A stretch of DNA of 64,000 nucleotides from Diplosphaera chodatii. Its lineage: Eukaryota > Chlorophyta > Trebouxiophyceae > Prasiolales > Stichococcaceae. The first letter of the stretch is position 1. The number at the start of each line of letters is the position of its first letter. The notes beneath the pieces were generated by a model, which was not told where the DNA came from, did not search any database, and saw nothing but the letters and a program-made list of their open reading frames with translations. Positions 1 through 11,141 of this stretch are shown in pieces. Made by a program: the position numbers and the translations under genes. The DNA is taken from positions 248,001 through 312,000 of the forward strand of contig JAALGY010000043.1 in NCBI GenBank assembly GCA_032358165.1, in the 5' to 3' direction.

Positions 1-3000
1 CTCCACGAAGCTGTTGTACGCCAGCAGCGGCGCCTGAACTTGACCACACGCTCGTTGGACAGCTCTCACACCCGACATGATGGGTGCACAACGGTTGGTA
101 CATCCCTGCAACACATGTGCCTGATCATACAAATCCCAAAGGAGGCATCGCATGCGCATACAGGGTTGATCATCCTGCATGGTACGCCCAGGCGCTGTGT
201 TTGGGGCTTGGAGGCCTCTCGAAGCAAGAGTATCCTTCTTCGTGTTGCACAGCTGAACGCGTGCCTTGGCGGCGAGCGTGGCGTCGAGCAGGTACTCGGC
301 GAGGCGGCGGATGCGCGGCGAGTCGTCCACCAGCGCCAGCAGGAAGCGGTGGAACAGCGCGCCCCGCCACTTCACAAAGTCCTGCAGTGGGGCACCAAGC
401 GCAGGGCTTGGATGACAAGTGAGCATCGCCCAGCAGCTGGCCGTTGGTGTTTGACTGACAGAACCGTACCTCGCCCTCGTCAGCTCTTCACACACACAAC
501 ACAGGTGCAGGGCTCCTGAAAGACTGGATAAGAAAAACGAGGGCCACCTTCTGCAGGAGGTGTGCCAGCAGCGCGAGCGCCTGGCAGCGCACCAGCTCGT
601 GCTCGTCGCCCAGGCACGCACCCAGCCGCGGCACGTGCGCATCAACTAGCCCTGCAGCAGTGGGCAAGACCACGTGTGTGGCACATTGTGTGTAGTATGA
701 TCGACATTCAACGGCGATCTGAGGTGCGTGGCTTCCGATCAGATCAGCGTGCATTGACAGCAGACATGGTTGTGCTCCATCAAGTCAACTAGCTGGCAGC
801 AGCAGTTCGCACCTGTGTAGGCGATGCACATGTCGGTGAGGGCGACGGCAATGTTGTTGCGCACGGCGGGTAGCGCCGCCTCGCGCAGCTGGCGGGCAAA
901 GTGCGGCACGCACGATTTGGCCAACTTCTCGTCCACGAGGCACAGCTTCCCCAGTGCCGTCCAAGCATGAGCCTGATGGACACAATGCCGACATTGGCAC
1001 ACAGGACCTGACTGTGTCGCACAGGATGCTGCAACAGCGTGCGTTCCGGCAGTCGTGCTTCAGCTTGCACCATGGGAGCTGTTGCAGAGCAGAGTGTCCA
1101 AGGCAAATCATGTTGCTGTGCTACCGTCAAAGCATGGGTGCTACCTGCAGTGGGCCGGGCACGGGTGTGCCGTCCACCGAACCACCAGCGCCTGCAGCGC
1201 CGGCAGGCGGCATCAGGCGCTGCGCTGTGAACGCCTGCACCAGCACCACCAGGCTGCCGGGCGACTTGGTGCCGCACAGCACCGCCGCCTCGCCCACGGT
1301 GAAGACCGCCGTCGCCGCTTGTGCCTCCGAGGCGGCCGCACCTCCTGCAGCTGGACTGGCTCCCGTGATGCCGCTGGCACCCTCACTCGCCCACGTGCCT
1401 GTGCCGTTCACGAAGGCCCGCAGCACACGCTCGGCGTCAGCGATCAGGGCGGATTGCCAGCCGCTGCAGGCGCCGCTGACGGCAGCCAGCTGCGTGACTG
1501 CCCGCATGTGGGTGACCACCGCCTCCATTGGCAGGTCGAATGTCTGCAGTGCCTGTTGCAGGTCACAATGGCGTCAAAGCGGAACACAATTGTCGAGTTG
1601 CACCACGACAACACACTGTGCTGCACCGAGCATGCCACGTTTTCAGAGTAGCACCGGTCAGCTCCCCCGACCTTGAGTAGGTCGACCGTCAGAAGTCTGG
1701 CCTCCTCAGCTCCAGAGTGTGCTGCACTGGCAGCGATGATGCGCAGCACAATGGACCGCCTGCTGATGGCAGTGCCGGTAGCCTGTGCAGCCGGTTGAGC
1801 CTGCATTGCCGCCCATTGACCCTGCAAAGTGTGCATGTGACCTACTCGCATTGGTGAGCGGGTGGGGGGCCAGGGACTCACCCTTGCTGTGCGCTTTGCA
1901 ATGTTCGCTGTGGATGTGCCCATGAGAAAGCTGATGGAGAAGCAGGTGCCTACCCCAAGAAACTTCCAGCAGATTGCGGCCGGCTCCTGTGCCGCAATCT
2001 CCGAGAGCAGCAGCCAGGCACCGGATGCCTCCACACCACTATCTTCGCCGCCGTTCCGTCCTACACGTCCACGGAGCGACAGCTACTGCACGCTGTGGCA
2101 GGACTGACGACATGGCGTACGCATGCGCTAGACCGTGAGATAAGCGACGCCCCATAACACCTTGCAGCGTGCACCTGAGCCCTGGATGAAAGCCTGTAGA
2201 CCAGCAGCCATGGCCTTGGCTGGCAGCCGCTTCTTGGCGTGCAATGCCAGGCAGGCATGCGAGAGGAATGCGTGCGTGCATGCATCCGCCTGGGAAAGGC
2301 AGCCCAGCATCACACATAGCCGCTGGGCAGCCTCGCAGGCGGAGCCATGGCCCGATTTGGAGGCCTTGGGCGCAGCAGCTGCCACCGGGGCCAGCAGCAT
2401 ATCATGCACACTGCACAGTGCCGTTTCCTGCAAGGCAGCTTCCAAGTCTTGCACCTGCGCAGCACGCGTACCAGCATTTACTGATGTGTACGTGCAGGAC
2501 TTCTGGCGAGCTGAGGGGCAGTTGCCTTTTTAAGTAGGTGGTCATTCCAGCAACTGTTAGAACTACACACACCATTGGCATCGTGATGGTCAGCCAAAGC
2601 TTAGCTATGCCAGCGTCTGTTGGTGCCGTTTCCAGCAGCTTGCTTGCTGCAACCAGCGCTGCTTTGCGCACGCTGACCTGCATTACGATGCCCACCCAGC
2701 ACTCAGGCATGTGAGCTTGAAGACGACAGGTTTCCCTCTGCTGCACATGCACAGCACCAGGGCTCTCACCAGAGGGTCCCTGGCCGCGGCCTCGAGCACG
2801 GCAATGTCGGGGCCAGAGGGCAGGCGCTGCAGCGGAGCCGGCGGCCCGGCCCGCAGCAGCAGCAGCGCCTCCAGCAGGGCGATGCCCGCCTTGCGCACAG
2901 TCGCCTTTTCGTCGGCAGCGCGTCGCCTCGCGGTGCGCACCAGGGCCTCAATGTCCTGCAACCGATGACACGCTGTGCACTGCGTCAAAACCCGTCATTT

Positions 3001-5719
3001 GATCTGTGGATAGGATCTAGGTTTGGGGGGCATCTGCAACATAACCTCCCTATGAAGAGCACAGGCACACACAGGCACAGACAGGGCTCACAGGCAGCTG
3101 CCTCGTGGGGGTGAGATCCTCTTGATGGTTGTTGCAACGTACCAGGTCCTGCTGGCTGAGCGCTGCGTTGGTGACCGCCAGCCTCGCCAGCCGGATCGGC
3201 TGCAGCCCGCGGCTGCGCGGGCCCCAGGGCTGCGCCCCACTGCCGCCGGTGTCGGCCTGGGCCGCGCGGCTCAGCGCCCCGAGGCGCGAGTTGGTGGTGT
3301 CCTGCAACGGCGTTGCCCCCGGCTCGTCGGAGCCCGCCGGCGAGATGAGCAGCGGCAGCGCTGAGCCCGGCGTCTTGCCCGCCACCAGGTCGTGCTGCAC
3401 CAGCTGCGCTGCTGCAAGCGCCTGCTTCATGCAGTGGACAGCCAGTGAGGAGGGACCTTGGCAAAGCGGAGCAGACCTCCAGTGCATGGACCCAGATGCA
3501 TCGGCGCGTGTTGTTCCGATCACATTGACGCAGTGCATAACCCTGCTGTGTGCACAAGAGCACCTGCCGGAAGTTGTGGCCATCCGACTGCAACTGGTCG
3601 GTCACGACGCCTGCGAGGTTGGACAGCGCCTTGGCACGCACAACCGCCGATTTGTCGGAGCAGCGCTGCAGGAGGATCGCGAGGCAGGTCGCGCCGGGCG
3701 AGGCCTGCTGCACGTGGGGTGGCGTGGCGCCGCCGCTGCCTGTTGTAGGCGTTGGCACATGCATTCGGCCATGGCGCAGGCCGCCTGATGATTCGCTGGC
3801 ATGTGCTGAGCCTGCGCTTCCGCCGGTGCTGAGCTGCCGCACCATCTGCATGAGCATCAACATCCACACTTGCCTTGCACAGTAGGATGTCCAGCCAAGC
3901 AGTGACGCATACATGCTTCACAGGGCATCAGGTGCCTTCCAACGCAGGGTGCCCTAGCTAGTGCCGGACAGAAGGTACCAGCTGCATGGCCTGCGGCGTG
4001 CCGCAAGGCGAGGTGCAAGGCGTGGCAGCCGGTCCGCTGTATGCCTCGGGCATTGCCCTGAGCATGCGGGGCGCCAGGTCCACCGCCATCATGCGCTGCG
4101 CCACCTGCGTGAACATCGTCACCTCGAGCGGCTGCTGTGGTTGCTCCGTCATCTGCCAAGGTCGCTGGCTGTCTGCTGCTGAGTGGCAGACTGCCGGCAA
4201 GCTCGTGATGCAGTTTTCCTACATGCATGTCCTCGCACCTTGGGGGTGCGTGAGAGGCGTGTGAGGAACACGCAGTACTCCGTCTGCGCAGGTGCCGGCA
4301 GCATTTTGATGATGCCAACCGCTGCATCCGCTGCCAACGCCCGGAAATCTGCCTTGTCCGGTGCCTTCATCACGATGTGGCGTGCGAGGGCAGCGATAGC
4401 GTCGTGCGCAGCAGGGTGCTCCCTGCGGACGGAGGAAACGGTTGCCATCCAGAAGAGACATTGCCATGTTGTGCTACAGATGACCAGTCCATCGTAACAT
4501 ACGCAGACCACACGTGTGCAACACACTCGTGCAGACAAGCTCACCGCAGCATGGACATGACAAGATCCCGAGCCATGCTGCTGGCCGCGAGTGCGTGGCG
4601 ACTTGGAGCAGTGCTGGTGACCTTGCAGCTGTTGCAGCCTTTGCCCAGGTCCGCAGTGTCCACCGCCATGATCGTGGGTGTGACCAGCCGCAGCACCATA
4701 GAGGCATTGACCCCTACATCACCGTGGCATGGCTGCAGCAGAGCCGACAGGCCAGCATAGCAGGCCGCAACTGCCGGCCTGGGCGCCAGCTTGGAGCGAG
4801 TGACCTCTGACAGGCGCTCCGCCACACTGCAATCGGCAGATAGATCTTTCCAGTGTTGCAAACGCAGGCACAGGCTGGTCAGGTCTGCAACAATGGTGTG
4901 CTGAGGCTGTACCTTGCTACACATTGTCAGTCACCTGCGCAGCATGTCTGGCTCATTGGCCAAGCCGTGTGTCGCAAGAACTGTTGCAAACTCCTGAAGA
5001 GCATCTGTGCACAGCTGCACTGCGCTCCTGACTACTGCCGCATCTGTTTCATGGTCCTCCTCTGTGTTGTCATCTGCAGCATCGATGGCTGAGCACTTCG
5101 CTTTGATGCCGTTGCTTGCACTCCGGACCAGAGTAGCTGTGATGCAGTGCAGGAACGCCTCCAATGAGACTGCATTTAATATGCGACCAGCCTGCAAGCA
5201 TCGAGGACGGTTGCTCGGTACCCAATTGGCTGTCATGTCTTGCCACCATACAGGCAATGATTTGTGCCCATCGACAATAATGGTTTTGCATCAGACTCAC
5301 AGGGCACTCGGTGGTGTTGAGCAGGAACCCAAACGCCCACGCTGCCAATGCTAATTGCTCGCCTTGGCCAGCGCGCATGATCAATACGAGGCCTCTGCGA
5401 GGATGTGTGAATCTCATCAGGCCGTGCCCGCTCGGTGTGACAAGCCATCATGCACAGGCTGGCGACAGAACTTTCACGCAATGTCGGTAGCCGGTCTACT
5501 CAGAGAGCTTCATATAGGTTGTTACCTTCCAACGCTCAGCGGCGAGCATTCTGCTGTCCACAATGCCGCACCACTGCCGCGACATACCACCTCATGCAGT
5601 AAGCGCACACCGTCCGGGCAAAGGACGGGCAACTCGGCCGCCTCGGACGTCTCTTGACACCTTGATACGTTCGTCTGGCCTGCACGCGACAGCGTCGCGA
5701 GCACCTCGCCAGCTGACAT
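1..5719 (-). CDS. NCAPD3: Condensin-II complex subunit D3 (CAP-D3), 3' end off the left edge
   Basis: HEAT-repeat subunit of condensin II, which compacts mitotic chromosomes in the nucleus. Diagnostic exons on the minus strand include one at about 785-970 (LGKLCLVDEKLAKSCVPHF, then a stretch ending in VRNNIAVALTDMCIAYT), one at about 560-650 (ELVRCQALALLAHLLQK) and one at about 230-390 (DFVKWRGALFHRFLLALVDD). These match the conserved C-terminal condensin HEAT block in order. Further coding blocks with family-like HEAT helices lie at about 1130-1525 (FTVGEAAVLCGTKSP), 2770-2960, 3140-3430, 3550-3780, 3960-4150 (MMAVDLAPRMLRAMPEA), 4240-4450, 4560-4840 and 4940-5250. The window starts inside the gene (PLLAYNSFVE near base 40), so the C-terminus is missing. 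The 5' end is uncertain: an ATG at 5719 opens a plausible first exon, but there is no family landmark there. The gene is head-to-head with ceramide kinase. Family assignment is strong; individual exon limits are inferred. Confidence 0.85.
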
Positions 5720-6547
5720 GGTGTTGTTAGCACCACTGGCCCAGCGAGGGGTGCTCTGTGCGGCCAGTGCGTTGCAGTGATGCCCTTGATGCAACCTGCA
5801 GCACCTGGTGCTTTGGCGTACCGCAAGCGTGTCGGCAAACAAATGAGGCACGCTTGTTATATCTGTCAACAGGACAGATTGACAGATCGAAATTGGAACG
5901 TGTGCCACGTGGCGTCCACGTATGCTGACGTAAGCAAGTATCTGCAAAGCTTCTCGTTGGCAGCAACTCCATGCTTCTCCTTCATTGCGTCCAACTGCAA
6001 GTTTGCAACTGAGTGACTCACGTGCACACTTTTGCATCACCCGCAGCTGTACAACTGCTGGTGCAATTTGCCCGTTGGTCGTTCCTGTGTGTGAGGATCC
6101 CATAACGCGAACCGCTCCTGTGTGTGCAGCCATTGTGAGCGGACGGCAGCGCTTGTCTGACATACGAGACACTTTCTATTGGTGTGCTAGGACTTGCACG
6201 TCCTTGTTCCGCTTCCGCACCCGCATTGCAGGCTTAGTCTAACAGCGAAAATGTAACGCACGAGCAGGCAGGCAGCAGCATGCAAGCACAAAATGAAGGC
6301 TAGCATGTGAAATGCGCGTGCTTTCCCTCCGACAGATGCCCAGCCAGGTGAGCCTTTCTGTGCACTGCCACCCATGCTCGCTGTTGATGCCAACTGCGCC
6401 AGCGCTTGCTGCAACGTCCATGTGAGTCAGAGGTCACGAAGGCTGCAAGTCGACGTGCCCTTATTGCAGAAAGGGCGCATATCAGCCATTGACACGCTGA
6501 GTTGATCAGAAGGGAAGTGTCAACGGTGTTCGAGGGCGTGACCCGTC
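5720..6547. promoter_or_regulatory. Intergenic region between divergent CAP-D3 and CERK
   Basis: About 830 bp with no convincing coding segment. It probably holds the 5' UTRs and promoters of both divergent genes. I see no clear TATA box. Undetected 5' exons of CAP-D3 could extend into it. Confidence 0.35.
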
Positions 6548-9500
6548 ATGGCACAGCACAAACACAAGAACAGCTTTATCGATGGCGACCTGCCAAACTT
6601 TACGGACACCAACGCAAATGTGGCGGCGGTGCGGGCGGGCAGCCCCGTGCCTGAGCAGGCCGACGAGGACACGCTCATCACAGCGCCGACGTTCCTATCG
6701 CCAACGCGGAGGTCCATGTCGCGGAAGCGGTCCGGCAGCCTGCTCAGCTCCAACGAGTGAGTGTTCAGGCACCTCGGGCTCTGGGCTCTGCCCGCAGACG
6801 CGTTCTGCCAGACTCATGTGATGAGCCGTAGGGCAGGCGCACCCAGCTACCTAACCTTTGTCAGCTGACTGCGGTGCAGGTTGGTGTCTTCCCCAGTATC
6901 ACCCAGCCACATCGCATATTCAGGTGATGCTGAGATAAGTCGCACACATCAGGTTTTGAGGGCTGCAGTAAGTGAGGGTGCGGACTTCTGGAAATCAGGA
7001 CTCGAGACTGCAGATGCTGAGGCTGGTTGCTGCTGCATGCAGAGCTCAGCGGTTCAGCAGCAGCGCCCTCAACACTATTCAGGGTGTCTGGCAGGCGTGT
7101 TAAGACGAACCTGACCAAGCATGCGCTGTGTTGGCAATTCGACAGCCGGAGCTGCTTTCCCAGGCAGCAGCAGGCCGTCAATACAGGTTACTGGCACATG
7201 CATCTACCAATCATCTGGTCATCATGAGTAAACAGGCTGCTGTTGGCGTGTTCTCGGTGTCATCACTCAGCAGGGACCTTGTCACCTGCTGAGGCTAGAT
7301 GTGATGGTGCACACAGTGCCATACGAGGAGATCCTCGCGGTCCGCCATGTGGAGCCACAGGAGCAGTGCGGCATTTCTGCCGCCTGCGCCTGCAGACCCG
7401 GGTGCTGTGGCAGCGACTGCGCGGTGAGCTTGTGCCCTGCCATGTGTGCTTTTGGCGGTCATGCTTGCTGTGGCAAGCTGCTGACTTTCTGTTACAAGTG
7501 CTGCAGATGCACCGCGTGGTCATCCACACATTCGAGCGGAGAGTCAGCAAGCCGTACATCTGGAGGTCAAAGACCCTCGAATTCCAAACCCTGGTGAGCG
7601 CGTGCTGTCATTCTGCCTTCGATTCCTTTGCATACGCTCTACCTCAGGTACAGCATGGGCGTTTGCTGATGCAACATCCTTGGTGCAACATTTAAATCGA
7701 TTTGATACGCAGCATGGCGAGGGGGCAGCAGACTGGGCGGCGGCCGTGCGGGCCTCAATGCGAAAGCTGACCGACCGGCCGCGCTCCCTGCTGGTGTTTC
7801 TGAACCCCTATGGCGGCGCAAAACAGGCTCAGGCGGTCTGGGACAAGGTCGCCTGCCCCATCATGCTCCTTGCAGGTGGACGAGGCATGCCCACCGTTGC
7901 GTACAAGTCCAATGCCAACATGTTTGGCGCAGATACCACCACGCGCCTGCTCAGCAGCTGATGCGAGGCTGGAGTGTCCGAATCAGACGTGATGCGGCTG
8001 GTGTGTGCAGGCATCCAGTGCACGGTGGTCAGCACGGAGCGGTACAACCACGCGCGGCAGGCGCTGGAGGCGCTGCCGGCGGAGGAGCTGGCGCGCTTCG
8101 ATGGGGTTGTGGCCGTGGGCGGCGACGGCCTCTTCCAGGAGGCCCTCAACGCCCTGCTCACTCTGCGGTGCGTCCACTGTGCAGCGGACCTGGTCACGGG
8201 GTTATTCGCGCCTGATGTGCCGCTGTGCCTGCTCAACTCGCGGGCCGGCGCCAGACAGTTTACACCATAACATGCATCTGCTGCCTGTTTGGTAGCCTGT
8301 GCTCATCTGTGTGTGATCTGGAAACCAGGGCGGAGGGCGGCGAGAGGGGCGCGGTGGCTGCCAGGGTGCGGCTGGGCCACATCCCCGCCGGCTCGACAGA
8401 CGCGGTGGCGTACAGCCTCAATGGCACGCGCGCGCAGGAGACGGCTGCGCTGCACATCGCGCTGGGCGACAGGCGAGTCTGCAACATTCACAACAGTGCA
8501 CCTGCATGTCTTCGTTTGACAGGGTGCACTGCTGCATGCCAACGCAAGCTCACCATCACCGCTTCGTGTGCTGTGCGCCTTCACAGGAAGAACCCCGCAT
8601 CTGTGGCAGCATACTACAACCTGAAACGTGCACTCTTTGCAGGACGCACATGGACGTGATGCGGGTTGACACGGAGGATGGGGAGCGCCGCTTCTGCTGC
8701 TGCGTTGCGGCGTACGGCTACATGGGCGACCTGATGTGCGAGTCGGAGCGGCTGCGGTGGATGGGGCCCGGCCGCTACAACATCGCCGGCGCGCTGTCCC
8801 TGCTCAAGAACAAGGTGAGGGCTGCAGCAGCTGGCGCAAAAGAGCGGCAGTGTTGCTGTTGCGTGTATCATGCTGCATGACACACGTGCATGTAGTGTGC
8901 ATTGCAGGGTCTGCTTTGTAGCGTGCATGCTCGTGGGCATTCCTGGCCTGTGCTGGCGCAACTGACGTGCTTCTCTCTGTTTGCCTGCAGTCGTACCGGG
9001 TGAAGATTGAGTATCTGCCCAGTCTTACCCAGAGCTATACGGCGCGGAAGGTCTGCAGCGCACGCTGCGAGCTGTGCCGCGCCGCCGGCGCAGCCTGCGC
9101 ACAGCACACCGACGTGTTTGCGTCCGCACAGAACTCGTTCGACACAGCCTCAGGCACGCACTGCCACATGGTATAGCATTGTCCAGGCAGCAGGGATGCG
9201 TCTATCCCATGGTGGTCAGCATGCCATGGCGGTAAGAATGTGTGTGCCTGCATAACACGAATCAGGTCGATCATACTGCAGGCAATTGGAAGTCGATCGA
9301 GGGGGAGTTCAACGCCATCATGGCGGTGGTGCTGCCGTGCCGCAGTGACCGAAGCGACTCCGGGCTCGCGCCCTTTGCGCACATCGCCGACGGCATCATC
9401 CACCTCATCATGGTCCGCAAGTGCTCAGCGGCGCAGTACCTGCGCTTCCTGGCCAGCATCCCCCGCAACGGCGTCATCCCGGAGGACTTCCCCTACGTGG

Positions 9501-9658
9501 AGACCGTCGATGCCACTGCCGTGCGCGTGCAGCCCATTGGGAGGGAGAGCAACTGGAGTGTGGACGGAGAGCTGCTGCAGAACAACCACATATCGGCCAA
9601 GGTGTACCGGGGCCTGATCGACGTCTTCGCGCGTGGCATTGAGCACCGAACCAGTTGA
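6548..9658 (+). CDS. CERK: Ceramide kinase (diacylglycerol-kinase catalytic fold)
   Basis: Phosphorylates ceramide to ceramide-1-phosphate; the plant orthologue (ACD5) restrains programmed cell death. The ATG at 6548 opens a Ser/Arg-rich leader (RRSMSRKRSGSLLSSNE). Later exons lie near 7290-7590 (VVIHTFERRVSKPYIW), 7650-7875 (DRPRSLLVFLNPYGG), 7968-8169 (nucleotide loop VAVGGDGLFQEALN), 8340-8475 (GHIPAGSTDAVAYSLNG), 8587-8814 (AYGYMGDLMCESERLRWMGP), 8991-9170 and 9285-9658. The exon at 8991-9170 carries CSARCELC (9054-9077), exactly the CXXXCXXC signature that separates ceramide kinases from sphingosine kinases. The last exon ends with TGA at 9656-9658. I see no PH domain; the segment before the catalytic domain is short and spread over poorly resolved exons. 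Divergent from CAP-D3. Confidence 0.9.
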
Positions 9659-10163
9659 TGCGCCAGCACAGCACACTCGGCAGCGACGGCGCATCTTCTA
9701 TGCAATGCCACTAGTCAGCATTGCTCCGTCTGTGGTTCCGTTTTGTAGATGCACCTATGTGTAGATTTACTCAGGCGATTTAGGTGCTGTCGATGTGGCT
9801 TCGCTTTCAAACAGACGCCTGCGTACATTGACGGGGCTGTTAGGACGGGCAGAGTGCAGTCATGCTCATCAAGCGCTGTACGTGGGACACCAACAGTGTA
9901 ATTCCGTGCATTGGAGGATGCTGAGCAAACGGCATCATCAAGCATGTAAGCCACAGCCATGACTGACGACAACTGTGGTTGATATTGCAATGTCGCAGAC
10001 TGCTATTCACAATGGTCTGAAATCTGTTTGCATGCTCGAGGGCCTGTTCCGCAGCAATGCCCCGACCATGCAGCAATGCCCCGACCATCCAACGCCTCCG
10101 AGGGGTGATAGCGCACTGGATGCAGGCTGAAAAGTGCTGCCTGCTGTCTACTGTCTGCAAGAC
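9659..10163. other. Convergent 3' intergenic region
   Basis: Roughly 500 bp between the CERK stop and the stop of the minus-strand beta-barrel-like gene; presumably both 3' UTRs. No coding segment is convincing. It contains an exact 19-bp tandem duplication (listed separately). Confidence 0.4.
10051..10088. repeat. 19-bp perfect tandem duplication (two copies)
   Basis: The unit gcagcaatgccccgaccat occurs at 10051-10069 and again at 10070-10088 with no mismatch. It lies in the convergent intergenic stretch and looks like a recent slippage or short duplication event. Confidence 0.9.
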
Positions 10164-10832
10164 TTACATTGATCGCCTGTACACCGTCTTGTAGCTGACT
10201 TGCTGCCCATCAAGCATGTCCATGTTTGTGACCTGGGTCAGCTGCATGCCATCATCGCTTAGTTGGAAGATGTCATCGCACACGCCGCCGTGAGGATCGT
10301 CCCATTCCACGTGTATGCAACCGCTGCCGTCGTCCTTGCGTGAGACGGACCCACGGTGCTGCCCTCGACGCTTGTCCCGCCTATTGTGCAGCACTACCTC
10401 ACCACTCCATGGGTACCGTTCAACTACATCCATGACGCCGCCGGCCTTGATACGTGTGATGAAAGTGTCTGGAGTGTCCTCCACTTCCAGCGTTGATAGC
10501 AGCCCCAGCGCACGGCGCAGCACCCACCCAAGCTGCACGGCATCGCACGCCGCATCCATAGGGTCGCTGGCCGCCTTGTCCCTTTTCCAGGTGCCTGTCA
10601 CGCCTGTGTGCGCTGAAGCGGTTATGCTGCGCCTGAGGGCCCCGCCAGATGTTGCCAGTTTCTGCGGCGGCGACAGCACGGCGCTCTGCAGGCTGTCGAT
10701 GCCATGTTGTTGCAGCTGCAATTGCAGCTTCTGGGCTGGTGACCTTGACCTGAAGCAGTTGAAAATGGCTCTCTGCAGGGCACATGCTGCCAAAGGACCG
10801 TGCACATGACAGGCTTGCTGGTGCATGTGCAT
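10164..10832 (-). CDS. Unrecognised conserved-looking protein, possibly calycin/FABP-like beta barrel
   Basis: One uninterrupted coding stretch from the ATG at 10832 to TAA at 10164-10166, about 222 codons. The N-terminal 70 residues are Ser/Gln-rich and low in conserved features, and could be a transit peptide. The C-terminal part starts at GTWKRDKAASDPMDAACD and continues with alternating hydrophobic strands, then ERYPWSGEVVLHNRRDKRRG and a terminal SYKTVYRR. A GxW start followed by short beta strands and a terminal Tyr-Arg is reminiscent of lipocalin/fatty-acid-binding folds in plants and algae, but I do not recognise the exact family. Unusually for this region it needs no intron. Head-to-head with the peroxidase gene, 309 bp apart. 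Confidence 0.65.
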   Translation of the reverse strand: MHMHQQACHVHGPLAACALQRAIFNCFRSRSPAQKLQLQLQQHGIDSLQSAVLSPPQKLATSGGALRRSITASAHTGVTGTWKRDKAASDPMDAACDAVQLGWVLRRALGLLSTLEVEDTPDTFITRIKAGGVMDVVERYPWSGEVVLHNRRDKRRGQHRGSVSRKDDGSGCIHVEWDDPHGGVCDDIFQLSDDGMQLTQVTNMDMLDGQQVSYKTVYRRSM

Positions 10833-11141
10833 GAGTGGGCTGCTGCGCCTGGGGTGTGGTTGTACAGCAGTCAGATACAAGATGTTCGAGGCCAGGCAGA
10901 CCGGCAGGATAACATGAGAGTGGTATAGCGATGTGTCTTCCGACGGCTATAATGCACGCTGCAGACGCTCTAGCACTGCCGAGGTAACGCATGGGACCTG
11001 AAATGTCCAAATGTCCACCTCAGCAATGCTGTTTTGGCGCGTGCATCTGCGTACGTGCCGCACTATTGCAGACTTGCAATCATGAGTTGATAGCTGCAAC
11101 GACTCTATCTTGTATCACAGTCCTTGCGTCCTGCAAATTGC
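10833..11141. promoter_or_regulatory. Short shared promoter region (beta-barrel-like gene / peroxidase)
   Basis: 309 bp between two divergent start codons. No coding potential is supported and no TATA box is clear. It is inferred to serve both genes. Confidence 0.35.
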
